NCBI GenBank assembly: GCA_017656255.1
Contig: JACDOE010000002.1
Coordinates: 68,033 to 132,032, forward strand
From: Bacillaceae bacterium
GTDB lineage: Bacteria > Bacillota > Bacilli > JACDOE01
Length of the DNA: 64,000 nucleotides
Direction: 5' to 3'
Shown: piece after piece, positions 34,372 through 42,103 of the stretch
Layout of the letters: every line of letters starts with the position of its first letter
Position numbering within the stretch: position 1 is the first letter of the stretch
Program-made: the position numbers and the translations under genes
Notes under the pieces: model-generated
Seen by the model: the letters and a program-made list of their open reading frames with translations, nothing else
Told to the model about the DNA's origin: nothing
Database searches by the model: none

Positions 34372-35682
34372 CTATGTTACCGGCACCTCTGTGTCCGCCT
34401 CGGATTGAACCCGCTGCTGCATCCCGGACATAATACGGGAAGCAAGCCCCATCCCGATCAGTCCCATCAAGAAATAAATCCCGGATATCACCATCGCGGA
34501 CAGATATTCGCCCACAATCACAAATACCCCTCCCATCAACATCGCCAGTTGATGAGTCATTCCATTCAGTGCCAGATAGGAACTTCGGGAATTGACGGGG
34601 GCCATATTACCAAGTGTAGCCTGCCAGATAGGGGCATACATCAACTCCCCCAGCGTGGCGATAAACATGGCAGCGATCAGAATCCAGGGCGAACCTGCAA
34701 ATCCAAGAACCGCATAACCGGCAGAATAGAACAACAAACCGGCGTATAGAACACGGCGATCCGGCAGATGACGGGTCGCCCATCCCACCAGTCCCATCAG
34801 CAAAACCACCAGCAGCGTATTCTCGGATTGCAGAATACCCACCATTCGAAATCCGTCGAGATCAAGGGAGAAAGAGAACAGAGAGAACAGTGTCTCCTCC
34901 TCCAGTTCCCGTTGCAGGCGGATCCCGATATAGTTGGACAATTGAAACTCCAGTGTCGTAATCAGGATTCCCGTAATCATAAACATCAGAAAAAGTCGAT
35001 CCCGGATGACACGCCGATAATTGCGGGCCATATCCAGCATGCCCCGCAACACATAGCCCAGCGCCCCTTTATTCTCTGAAGCCGACGGTTCATGGTAAGC
35101 CGGGGAAGGCCGGTAGGTCTCCGTAATGAAAAACCGCGTCACGATAACCGAAACAAACAGGATAATCGCCAGAGCGAGGAACAGTTCAAACCGATGTTCC
35201 TGAAATAGAAACGCGCCGATTAGGCTGCCGGCGGCAAAGGCCAGGTTAAAGATCCAGTAAAAAGCGGCAAAAATAGGCTTTCTGGATTCCGGCGTACTGA
35301 CATCGATCACCATCGCCTGTGAAGCCGGCTCGGACGCACCCATAAAAAACATGTTGACCAGAAGGAGGAGGAAGGTGAGGTACGGTGAATCGACCAGCGG
35401 TGAATTCACCAGTGCCACACCAAGAAACGTCACCCCCATCACCGCCTCCGAGATCAGCATTAACTTTTTTCTCCCGAGGCGGTCGGAGATAAATCCTCCT
35501 GTGATCCCTCCAGCAATGCCGGATACCACAATTCCCATCATCATCAAACCCGTCCACTGGGCCCCCACTCTCGAAGCCAGGTAGATCGCCAGAAAAGGGA
35601 AAATGGTGTTGGATGCGAGCGCAACTAAAAACTGAATACCCAGGCGAATCTTAATGTTTCGATGAAAATCACGAAATCTCAT
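34372..35682 (-). CDS. MFS transporter, probable drug efflux
   Basis: 436 residues with about 12 membrane helices. The loop after helix 2 carries major facilitator motif A, GGFISDRLGRKKLM, and helix 1 reads LGIQFLVALASNTIFPFLAIYLA. This is a proton-driven antiporter group that often exports drugs; substrate unknown. AAGGAGGG lies 4-5 nt before ATG. It starts 12 nt after the stop of a 39-codon ORF and about 600 nt from its likely promoter, behind small ORFs and a terminator, an arrangement seen in antibiotic-inducible resistance genes. The C-terminal tail is Gln/Ser-rich. Confidence 0.88.
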   Translation of the reverse strand: MRFRDFHRNIKIRLGIQFLVALASNTIFPFLAIYLASRVGAQWTGLMMMGIVVSGIAGGITGGFISDRLGRKKLMLISEAVMGVTFLGVALVNSPLVDSPYLTFLLLLVNMFFMGASEPASQAMVIDVSTPESRKPIFAAFYWIFNLAFAAGSLIGAFLFQEHRFELFLALAIILFVSVIVTRFFITETYRPSPAYHEPSASENKGALGYVLRGMLDMARNYRRVIRDRLFLMFMITGILITTLEFQLSNYIGIRLQRELEEETLFSLFSFSLDLDGFRMVGILQSENTLLVVLLMGLVGWATRHLPDRRVLYAGLLFYSAGYAVLGFAGSPWILIAAMFIATLGELMYAPIWQATLGNMAPVNSRSSYLALNGMTHQLAMLMGGVFVIVGEYLSAMVISGIYFLMGLIGMGLASRIMSGMQQRVQSEADTEVPVT

Positions 35683-35694
35683 GGGGCCCTCCTT

Positions 35695-35814
35695 CTACAG
35701 GTAGAACATATGGTCTGTCTGGGAATTCCACTCATTTTTCAAATAATCGCGGTATTCCCAGTCTTTGATACTCGGGCTAATCAAAAAAGAGAAATATTCG
35801 AAAAACATCATCAT
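35695..35814 (-). CDS. Putative 39-residue leader peptide 3, upstream of the MFS gene
   Basis: A 39-codon ORF beginning MMMFFEYFSFLISPSIKDW and ending NSQTDHMFYL, with a very good AAAGGAGGG 7 nt before ATG. Its stop TAG touches the SD of the MFS gene (AAGGAGGG begins right after it), so ribosomes finishing here can restart on the transporter. No known family; rich in Phe and Tyr. I read it as a leader or coupling peptide; whether it has a function of its own is open. Confidence 0.5.
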   Translation of the reverse strand: MMMFFEYFSFLISPSIKDWEYRDYLKNEWNSQTDHMFYL

Positions 35815-35899
35815 TTGTTTTCCCTCCTTTATGCATACGAATGTCCATGGCAGTTCGGTTTGCCGGTTTCTGTCCCGGCATTTGGATTGCAAAAATCAT
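35777..35899 (-). CDS. Putative leader peptide 2, overlapping peptide 3 (start uncertain)
   Basis: AAAGGAGGG at 35907-35917 precedes two out-of-frame ATGs. With the one at 35899 (spacing 9) it encodes 40 residues starting MIFAIQMPGQKPANRTAMD, running across the SD and start of peptide 3 in another frame. With the one at 35906 (spacing only 2-3) it encodes 25 residues (MHDDFCNPNAGTETGK...) that stop exactly at the SD of peptide 3. Codon spacing favours the first, coupling logic favours the second. I cannot decide. Confidence 0.35.
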   Translation of the reverse strand: MIFAIQMPGQKPANRTAMDIRMHKGGKTNDDVFRIFLFFD

Positions 35900-35936
35900 C
35901 GTGCATTCCCTCCTTTAAAAGATTGGTTTGAGATAA

Positions 35937-35976
35937 ATAAAAAAGCCGCAGGTCGCCGGAATGGCGTCCTGCGGCA
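35937..35976 (-). terminator. Leader terminator upstream of peptides 2-3 and the MFS gene
   Basis: On the minus strand GCCGCAGGACGCC / GGCGACCTGCGGC (one mismatch), ATTCC loop, then TTTTTTATTT. Only about 20 nt separate it from the SD of peptide 2, leaving no room for a normal promoter, so MFS transcripts starting upstream must pass through it. Confidence 0.8.
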
Positions 35977-36056
35977 AATTTGATAATGCCGTAATACGGT
36001 CGGGATGATGACCTGCTCGATAGGTATGGGTAAGCAAAAATTCAAATCAGGGATTA

Positions 36057-36090
36057 TGTTACAAACATACCCATGAGTATGGATGTAACA
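36057..36090. repeat. Dispersed palindrome, copy 2
   Basis: TGTTACAAACATAC - CCATGA - GTATGGATGTAACA: 14 bp arms with one mismatched pair, same family as 7728-7765 and 47438-47473. It lies inside the MFS leader. Confidence 0.75.
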
Positions 36091-36116
36091 GGCTTACCGT
36101 GAAAAAGGGTTTCGAA

Positions 36117-36218
36117 TCAGGTAACCGGACCGTCGAGAAAAGAGGAGCCGTTCCGATGACTCAGTCTATTCAGATACAGGGTTGGGATATGACCTGCAGT
36201 ATGTTTAATCTTAATCAT
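36117..36218 (-). CDS. Putative 33-residue leader peptide 1 of the MFS leader
   Basis: 33 codons beginning MIKIKHTAGHIPTLYLNRLS and ending SFLDGPVT, with AAAGGAGG 9 nt before ATG and a plausible promoter 65-90 nt upstream. Its SD is the left arm of an inverted repeat whose right arm lies inside codons 23-28, so folding of the mRNA would hide its own SD. It is too short for most gene finders and I know no homologue. Best read as a regulatory leader ORF. Confidence 0.5.
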   Translation of the reverse strand: MIKIKHTAGHIPTLYLNRLSHRNGSSFLDGPVT

Positions 36219-36238
36219 TGTTCGGCTCCTCCTTTCTC
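36135..36238 (-). promoter_or_regulatory. SD-sequestering inverted repeat around leader peptide 1
   Basis: Plus-strand arms GAGAAAAGAGGAGCCG (36135-36150) and CGGCTCCTCCTTTCTC (36223-36238) are complementary at 15 of 16 positions, spaced 72 nt. In the minus-strand RNA the 5' arm contains AAAGGAGG of peptide 1. Confidence 0.65.
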
Positions 36239-36280
36239 TGGAATTTATTTTTCCATTTTTTGTTGATTAATATGTCAATT

Positions 36281-36309
36281 ATGTTAGCACCTTTTGGAGC
36301 AAGTGTAAA
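36281..36309 (-). promoter_or_regulatory. Candidate sigma-A promoter of the MFS leader
   Basis: Minus strand TTTACA (36309-36304), exactly 17 nt spacer, TAACAT (36286-36281). The next feature downstream is the SD of peptide 1. Confidence 0.5.
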
Positions 36310-36340
36310 GATCTTTTTTTAAAAACTTTCACTTTTTACC

Positions 36341-37087
36341 TCAGTTACCAGGATCGGAAGATGGGTTATCAATCGGTGCCGGTTGATGGCCGGAACCGGA
36401 CTCGTCTTTTTTCGGCTGGGATGGAGCGGGTTGTTTTGGCTGCTGCTGTTTCATCTGGGCCATGATTTTTTGCACCTCTTTCTGAACGGCCATTTGTATC
36501 ATTTTTTCCAGTTCGGCTGCGATTTTTGGATCTTTGAGCAGCGGTAACATCGCATCCGCCATTTTACTGCGCAGGGGAGGGGTGTTACTCACGGCGCTGA
36601 ACTCCTGTATGTTCTGGGTCAACAGCTGGTTTCTCAGTTTCGGGTCTTTCAGCGATTTCTGTCTGGATAATTGTTCAATCTGGAACATCTGTCGGTGTGC
36701 TTTTGTGTCATGCGTGATACCTTCCATGGATTTGATGGATGATACTTTTAACTGTTCCAGCCCTTGCTCATCCCGGGTCATCAACCTGTTAATCTCAATG
36801 TTGAAATCAAGCAGGCGTGACCGAAGCTCCGGATCTTCAAGCATCATATTTTGCTCGGTTAAAACATTTTGTAAAATAACCTTTCTTGCTTGATGATCTT
36901 GCTTCATCACGTCAACCCTGCCCCGGGAGAATGAGGTTTGTACCTGTTCACTCCGGGCCATGTTTTCCGTCATCTGCTCCATACCCTGTGTACCCATTTG
37001 TCCGTTCTGTCCCTGCTGATTACACCCTGCGGCGAGAAACACCACACAGGTGAAAAGGGCGATCCATCCCGTCGGTTTCCATCTCAT
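36341..37087 (-). CDS. Lipoprotein of unknown function, GerD-like in style
   Basis: Start at 37087 (MRWKPTGW) with AGGAGGG about 11 nt upstream. 248 residues: lipobox VFLAAGC gives lipid-anchored Cys22, then a Gln/Met-rich helical protein with repeated LEDPELRSRLL, LKDPKLRNQLLTQN, LLKDPKIAAELE units, each resembling the DPELxxxL repeats of spore germination lipoprotein GerD. The C-terminus is Pro/Gln/Ser-rich. I cannot say it is GerD: length and position differ. Divergent from the coiled-coil gene at 37250. Confidence 0.65.
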   Translation of the reverse strand: MRWKPTGWIALFTCVVFLAAGCNQQGQNGQMGTQGMEQMTENMARSEQVQTSFSRGRVDVMKQDHQARKVILQNVLTEQNMMLEDPELRSRLLDFNIEINRLMTRDEQGLEQLKVSSIKSMEGITHDTKAHRQMFQIEQLSRQKSLKDPKLRNQLLTQNIQEFSAVSNTPPLRSKMADAMLPLLKDPKIAAELEKMIQMAVQKEVQKIMAQMKQQQPKQPAPSQPKKDESGSGHQPAPIDNPSSDPGN

Positions 37088-37249
37088 TGATTTATTTTCC
37101 CTCCTGTTATGACATTTGAACAATTTAAAGTATCTCTCAAGATAGGATGATTTATGTTTGATTGATTGAATAAGACTTTTCTAATTTGGTTGAAACTTCG
37201 GGAGCCCCTGTTTCGTTTTACACAACAGGATGGAAAGTGAGGGATCGGG

Positions 37250-38200
37250 ATGTTTGACACCTTGAACACAAGGTTGCAGGAGGTTAAAAAGAACCAGCGG
37301 GAACAGAGAAGGTTACAGTCGATATTAAAACAGACGGAACAGGAATTGCAGGACCAGCGAGAAAAGGCGGAACAGGCGAGACGGCAGCTGGAGAAGGAAG
37401 AGGAAGATGTCGAACGGCTGGAAGGGATGAGTCTGGTTAACTTATTTTCCACGATGCTGGGCAAAAAGGAAGAGCGGATCCGGACCGAAAAACAGGAAGC
37501 GGTAAGGGCCCGTCTTCAGTATGAGGAAGCGCAACAAACGTTGAAAGACATGGAGCAGGAAGTGGCTGATCTCAGGCGAAAAATCAGCGCGCTCGGCGAT
37601 GTGGATACCGCATACAAAGCCATTTTAAAAGAGAAAGAACAGTTTATTAAACGTGAAAAACCGGGACTGGGAGAAAAATTGTATCAACTGGCGGAGAAAA
37701 AGGCGGAGCATCAGGCCCTGCTTAAAGAAGTGGAAGAAGCACGGCAGGCAGGCGAGGATGTTGCAGGGGCACTGGACCGGGTACTTGAGAGTTTAAACAA
37801 GGCGGGAGGCTGGGGAGCCTTCGATATGCTGGGGGGCGGTTTGATCAGCACTGCTGTCAAGCACCGTCATATCGATGATGCCAGGCAGCATGTTCATATC
37901 GCCCAGAAACACATGCGTCGGTTCAAGAAAGAATTGAAGGATATTGATACTGACCTGAATCTCAAGCTGCGAGTCGAAGGGCTGCTCACGTTTGCCGACT
38001 TTTTTTTCGACGGACTGATCGTGGACTGGGTGGTGCAGGGACGTATCCATGAAACCAGTGACAGAGCGGAGAAGAACCGACAGGAAGTTAAGGACCTGAT
38101 CAGGCAACTGGAGCACCAGAAACATCAGCTTAAAACCGAAATCAGCCGGTTGTCTCAGGAAACCATCCGGTTGATTGAGCGGGCGGGCAATCAGGGCTGA
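37250..38200 (+). CDS. Coiled-coil cytoplasmic protein, unknown function
   Basis: 316 residues, mostly charged coiled coil (about 5-125 and 205-310). A less charged central piece holds GGWGAFDMLGGGLISTAVKH (about 183-202), a glycine-rich stretch that could touch a membrane or a partner, and LTFADFFFDGLIVDWVVQGR near 245-264. No signal peptide. The build (long helices, Gly-rich hinge) recalls but does not match PspA or SMC-like families. ATG at 37250 with GGGATCGGG upstream, a poor ribosome site. Divergent from the lipoprotein gene. Confidence 0.7.
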   Translation: MFDTLNTRLQEVKKNQREQRRLQSILKQTEQELQDQREKAEQARRQLEKEEEDVERLEGMSLVNLFSTMLGKKEERIRTEKQEAVRARLQYEEAQQTLKDMEQEVADLRRKISALGDVDTAYKAILKEKEQFIKREKPGLGEKLYQLAEKKAEHQALLKEVEEARQAGEDVAGALDRVLESLNKAGGWGAFDMLGGGLISTAVKHRHIDDARQHVHIAQKHMRRFKKELKDIDTDLNLKLRVEGLLTFADFFFDGLIVDWVVQGRIHETSDRAEKNRQEVKDLIRQLEHQKHQLKTEISRLSQETIRLIERAGNQG

Positions 38201-38282
38201 AGGACTGACAAATATTTTCCATTCATGTGTTGCCGGTTCAATTGGAAAAATATAAAAAATGTTTTTCGAAAGATGGTGACAT

Positions 38283-38960
38283 ATGATGGTTCGCATCGTC
38301 CTGGTTGGTTTGCTTTTTTTCTTCCTGATTCCGGCGGGATCCGTGTCCGCACAATTACTCTACCCGCAACCGGATGTCCTGATTGACGCCGGGCATGGAG
38401 GTATTGACAGCGGTACGTCAGCCGGTCATGTGTATGAAAAAGACCTCAATTTGAAAATGGGTCTCGTCCTGTATGAAAAGCTCGCCGACAGAGGGTACCA
38501 TGTGGTGTTGAACCGGACCGGGGACTATGCTTTGAGTGATGAGAACCAGTGGCTCCGTTCGTCTTCCCGTCACAGGCGGGATCTGGCACAGCGTAAAGGT
38601 CTGATTGACACCCTGTCCCCCCGGGTTGTGGTCAGCCTTCATGTCAACTGGGCCGGAAATTCACGCAAACGCGGCCCTCTCGTCCTGTATCAGAAAAATA
38701 CCCGCAGTTTTCTCCTGGCCGAACAGATTCAACAAAGTCTCAATCAATTGTACAAAACTTCCTTTCTACCGATTCCCGGTAAAACCTACTATATCCTTAA
38801 CCGGACCGAAGTCCCCACCGTCATTGTCGAAATGGGCTATATCAGTAACCCGTCTGACCGTGAGTGGTTGAGCGTTGATTCCCAGCGGGAAAAACTGGCA
38901 GAAGCCATCATGCTGGGAATTGAAGACTATTTTACGCTGGTTAACCGATGGCGTCCTTAA
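38283..38960 (+). CDS. N-acetylmuramoyl-L-alanine amidase (Amidase_3)
   Basis: 225 residues: signal peptide (about 1-24, VLVGLLFFFLIPAGSVSA), then a full Amidase_3 zinc hydrolase domain with the zinc ligands in DAGHGGIDSG (His), YEKDLNLKM (Glu) and VVSLHVNW (His), and the catalytic Glu in TVIVEMGYISNP. It cleaves the lactyl-L-Ala bond of peptidoglycan outside the cell. No SLH, SPOR or LysM domain attached; CwlD of spore cortex has a similar single-domain build. Two adjacent ATGs (38283, 38286) share GGTGA. Confidence 0.9.
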   Translation: MMVRIVLVGLLFFFLIPAGSVSAQLLYPQPDVLIDAGHGGIDSGTSAGHVYEKDLNLKMGLVLYEKLADRGYHVVLNRTGDYALSDENQWLRSSSRHRRDLAQRKGLIDTLSPRVVVSLHVNWAGNSRKRGPLVLYQKNTRSFLLAEQIQQSLNQLYKTSFLPIPGKTYYILNRTEVPTVIVEMGYISNPSDREWLSVDSQREKLAEAIMLGIEDYFTLVNRWRP

Positions 38961-39051
38961 TTTGCGTATGAGATACCTTTCAATCCGAACGTATGTTTGG
39001 TATAATGATTAAAACGACTGTATCGGCATCTGAAACGGAGGCTCCCAAAGC

Positions 39052-40029
39052 ATGGCGCCAAAACAATTTGAAAAAATCGAATCCAAACAGGTGATGAACC
39101 GGGTTCAGGCCCCATCCATGCCGTTTGACTGGTCAATTAATCCATACCGCGGCTGTACGCACGGGTGCAGTTTTTGTTATGCCCGGGCAACCCATTCCTT
39201 CCTGGGAATGGAAGCGGACGATACCTTTCAGAATCATATCCTGCTGAAGATGAACGCACCGGAAGCACTGGAAAAACAATTGGAGCGAATGGCACGACGA
39301 TTTGGCGGGAATGAGCGGGAACTGGGGATTCATGTGGGACTGGTGGCGATCGGCACGGCCACCGATCCCTACCAACCGGTGGAAGGGAGAGCCCAGATTA
39401 CGCGAGAATGCCTGAAGATATTGGCCCGATACCAGATTCCCACCACGATTACGACCCGTTCGCCGTTGATTCTGAGGGATCTCGATATTTTGAAAGAGAT
39501 GTGGGTGACGTCCGTTAACATCAGTATTAACACGTTGAATCGTGACATCTGGAAGTCGCTGGAGCCGGCGTCCCCTTTTCCGCTAAAAAGAATGGAAACC
39601 GTACAGGAACTGGTGGAAAACGGGATTCACACCGGGATCTTTCTGGCTCCTATCATGCCGTATTTGACGGATTCGACACGGGACCTTTACCAGGTGATTG
39701 AGGCGGCCCAAAGACACCGGGCGCGATTCGTGATGCCGTCCATCCTGCGGCTGGCCCCGGAGGTGAAAGTCTGGTTCTTTCAAGTGCTGTCCAGATCTTA
39801 TCCGCACCTGAAAGAGAAGTACGCCCGTCTTTACAGGACGGGATATCCAACAGCGGCATATAAAGCGTCTCTGTTGAAACGGGTTTATGGTGTGATGGAT
39901 CAGTTCGGGTATGCACCGGACCGGGATGAACGGGATGACTGGCGGAGGGACTGGCAGGCAAGACAAAAATGGGATCGGTCAGAGACCGAAAAGAAAGAGG
40001 AGGCGGTGCAGTTGTCGCTTCCAATTTGA
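39052..40029 (+). CDS. Radical SAM protein, SPL/Rv2578c-like
   Basis: 325 residues. The cluster-binding motif is C35-TRxx: CTHGCSFC (Cys35, 39, 42), preceded by SINPYRG, as in the spore-photoproduct-lyase-like family. Other conserved blocks are AIGTATDPYQPVEG and TTITTRSPLILRDLDIL. It binds a 4Fe-4S cluster and SAM; substrate unknown. True SplB has a different N-terminus and a conserved Cys in the second half, which I do not see. GGAGG 10 nt before ATG. Terminator follows. Confidence 0.85.
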   Translation: MAPKQFEKIESKQVMNRVQAPSMPFDWSINPYRGCTHGCSFCYARATHSFLGMEADDTFQNHILLKMNAPEALEKQLERMARRFGGNERELGIHVGLVAIGTATDPYQPVEGRAQITRECLKILARYQIPTTITTRSPLILRDLDILKEMWVTSVNISINTLNRDIWKSLEPASPFPLKRMETVQELVENGIHTGIFLAPIMPYLTDSTRDLYQVIEAAQRHRARFVMPSILRLAPEVKVWFFQVLSRSYPHLKEKYARLYRTGYPTAAYKASLLKRVYGVMDQFGYAPDRDERDDWRRDWQARQKWDRSETEKKEEAVQLSLPI

Positions 40030-40045
40030 TATTCTCAACTTTGAC

Positions 40046-40077
40046 ACTTCCGGAAAAGCCTGTGCCGGAAGTTTTTT
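40046..40077 (+). terminator. Intrinsic terminator of the radical SAM gene
   Basis: ACTTCCGG / CCGGAAGT stem, 11 nt loop, six T. Confidence 0.8.
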
Positions 40078-40206
40078 GATTTTAATAGAGAGCATGTTAT
40101 CAACCTTTTGAATCGCTCACGGCAGGGTGAAGTATAACAACGGTCAGGATAAAACGGGAAAATCCGTTAATACTAACATCGTAACATAACGAAAAGGAGT
40201 GGTAAC

Positions 40207-40953
40207 ATGAATCCTGATACACAGAGTGTAACCCGCACACCACCGGATATTCAGGGTGTGATGACCAACTTAAAAAATTTCAATGGAACCTTTAACCTCA
40301 ACAAATCGGGTTTTCAGCCGAATACACCGGGGCATGAATCTGCCCATGACATGGTACTTCGCCAGGAACCCCGTACGGTAAAGCGAGAGGGAGCGGGGAT
40401 TGGTCTTCCCTATGAGACCCGACTTGAAATGGCGATTATGCTGGATGATCACCAGTGTGCCCTGAATGTCGCGCTTCATCAGTACAATAAACATCACTGG
40501 CTGACAGAAGGGGCAGAATCTTTTCTCAGTCTTCACCATCTGCTTGACGAGCACCGGGAAAAGACGATGGAACATATCGATATGATCGGGGAGCGGGTGG
40601 CCCGGCTGGGAGGCGTTCCCACGGCGCATCCAGTCACACAGCATGAGTTGTCTTATATCAAGCACGAAGTGGAAGGCCGTTACACCATGCGGGATTTTGT
40701 CCGTAATGATCTGGAGCATGAGCTGAAGATTCAGGAAATGATACGCAAACATATTTCTCGAGCTCATGACCTGCACGACTGGGGAACGGCTGAAGTTCTG
40801 CAAGAAGTGCTGGTCGATCGGGAAGATCTGGGATATCATCTTTACAGCGTGCTCGAAGATGATACATTGGTACGCGGGATGAATCACCTGATGGACGGAA
40901 GCAACGATATCGCCGGAGACCGGCCGATGAATCCGGAAACCAAACTTCAATAA
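40207..40953 (+). CDS. Dps-like ferritin protein with long N-terminal extension
   Basis: 248 residues. About residues 75-230 form a four-helix Dps/ferritin domain with HHWLTEGAESFLSLHHLLDE, EHIDMIGERVARLGGVP, the di-iron-type His/Asp/Glu pattern of Dps. Dps proteins form 12-mers that oxidise and store iron and protect DNA. The N-terminal ~70 residues (Asn/Thr/Pro-rich) and a 15-residue C-terminal tail exceed usual Dps length (150-180). AAAAGGAG before ATG. Has its own terminator; probably stress or iron regulated, no operator identified. Confidence 0.85.
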   Translation: MNPDTQSVTRTPPDIQGVMTNLKNFNGTFNLNKSGFQPNTPGHESAHDMVLRQEPRTVKREGAGIGLPYETRLEMAIMLDDHQCALNVALHQYNKHHWLTEGAESFLSLHHLLDEHREKTMEHIDMIGERVARLGGVPTAHPVTQHELSYIKHEVEGRYTMRDFVRNDLEHELKIQEMIRKHISRAHDLHDWGTAEVLQEVLVDREDLGYHLYSVLEDDTLVRGMNHLMDGSNDIAGDRPMNPETKLQ

Positions 40954-40974
40954 CACTTGATTATTCACTGTGAG

Positions 40975-41003
40975 AAGCCTGCTACCACCAGCAGGCTTTT
41001 TTA
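40975..41003 (+). terminator. Intrinsic terminator of the Dps-like gene
   Basis: AAGCCTGCT / AGCAGGCTT stem, ACCACC loop, six T. Confidence 0.85.
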
Positions 41004-41091
41004 AAATTTATAAAAGATGTTCGAACCGAAGCGAAACAGGTATAATAGCAATATCATAAGATGTGTCCGACCCTTTGAGGAGATGAGCCCT

Positions 41092-42015
41092 GTGAACCTC
41101 GATGAAAATCAAAACCGTGTCGCCGGAATCTGGTTTGCCCTGCTTGCCTATACGGCGTGGGGATTTCTTCCTTTATTCTGGAAGACCCTGCAGGAAGTAC
41201 CGGCGTGGGAAATCCTGGCCCACCGCATTGTATGGTCTCTGGTTTTTGTAGCGGTCGTGCTGATGATCAACGGGGGCTGGCGACGGTTCGGAAAATTTCT
41301 GTCCCATGGAAAAACCGTGGGAGTGACCCTGATCAGCGGGGTGTTGATCAGCCTGAACTGGGTGACCTACATCTGGGCAGTCAATTCCGATCACGTGGTG
41401 GAGGCCAGCCTCGGGTATTATATGACACCGCTGTTTAATGTGCTGCTGGGAGTTGTCGTTTTAAAAGAGCGGCTTAACTTCTGGCAGATGGTATCCTTTG
41501 TAATGGCGGGTATCGGGGTAGCGATTCTGACGATACATTACGGAAGTCTGCCCTGGGTTGCCCTGGTGCTGACTTTTACCTTTGGTCTTTATGGACTGGT
41601 GAAGAAAACAGTCCAGGTGGATTCGGTGATGGCACTGGCGCTTGAGACACTGCTGGTGACGCCGGCTGCCCTGTTTTACCTCGGATTGCTTCACAGTCAG
41701 GGGAACGGGGTGTTTTTGGGGTCGATGTCGTTAACGTTGTTGTTAATGGCGGCGGGGGTGGCGACAGCGGCTCCGCTTCTCTTTTTCTCCATGGCTGCCA
41801 AACGGATTCCGCTGTCCATGATCGGTTTCTTTCAGTACCTGGCTCCCAGTATCAGCCTGGTTTTGGGGGTCTTCTGGTTTCATGAACCGTTTACACTGGC
41901 ACATCTGTTCAGTTTCGGTTTTATCTGGGTGGGCCTGATTCTCTACACCTTTTCCCATCATCGCCGGCTCGTCCGGCTTCAGCCAGGGCGCTTTAAACAA
42001 CAGGAGCATGTGTAA
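41092..42015 (+). CDS. rarD: RarD-like EamA-family transporter
   Basis: 307 residues from a GTG start at 41092, 9 nt after GAGGAG; the ATG at 41083 abuts that SD and would be too close. Ten membrane helices in two EamA halves. The N-terminal GIWFALLAYTAWGFLPLFWK, ILAHRIVWSL and YIWAVNSDHVVEASLGYY blocks are typical of the RarD subgroup (named for chloramphenicol sensitivity in Pseudomonas). Exports or imports metabolites; substrate unknown. Shares a bidirectional terminator with the next gene. Confidence 0.9.
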   Translation: MNLDENQNRVAGIWFALLAYTAWGFLPLFWKTLQEVPAWEILAHRIVWSLVFVAVVLMINGGWRRFGKFLSHGKTVGVTLISGVLISLNWVTYIWAVNSDHVVEASLGYYMTPLFNVLLGVVVLKERLNFWQMVSFVMAGIGVAILTIHYGSLPWVALVLTFTFGLYGLVKKTVQVDSVMALALETLLVTPAALFYLGLLHSQGNGVFLGSMSLTLLLMAAGVATAAPLLFFSMAAKRIPLSMIGFFQYLAPSISLVLGVFWFHEPFTLAHLFSFGFIWVGLILYTFSHHRRLVRLQPGRFKQQEHV

Positions 42016-42065
42016 AAAGGGTGACAGCCAGCTATGTCCATCATATAGCAGTCCCCATGGATGTT

Positions 42066-42103
42066 AAAAAACGGTGAGGAAGAAACGGTCCTCACCGTTT
42101 TTT
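42066..42103. terminator. Bidirectional intrinsic terminator
   Basis: AAAAAACGGTGAGGA / TCCTCACCGTTTTTT: a stem flanked by A and T runs that serves both convergent genes. The right arm contains the stop codon of the minus-strand gene. Confidence 0.85.

Noticed and set aside
35829-35906. 25-codon reading of leader peptide 2 as a separate confident gene
   Set aside because: SD is only 2-3 nt from its ATG; kept only as an alternative to the 40-codon reading.
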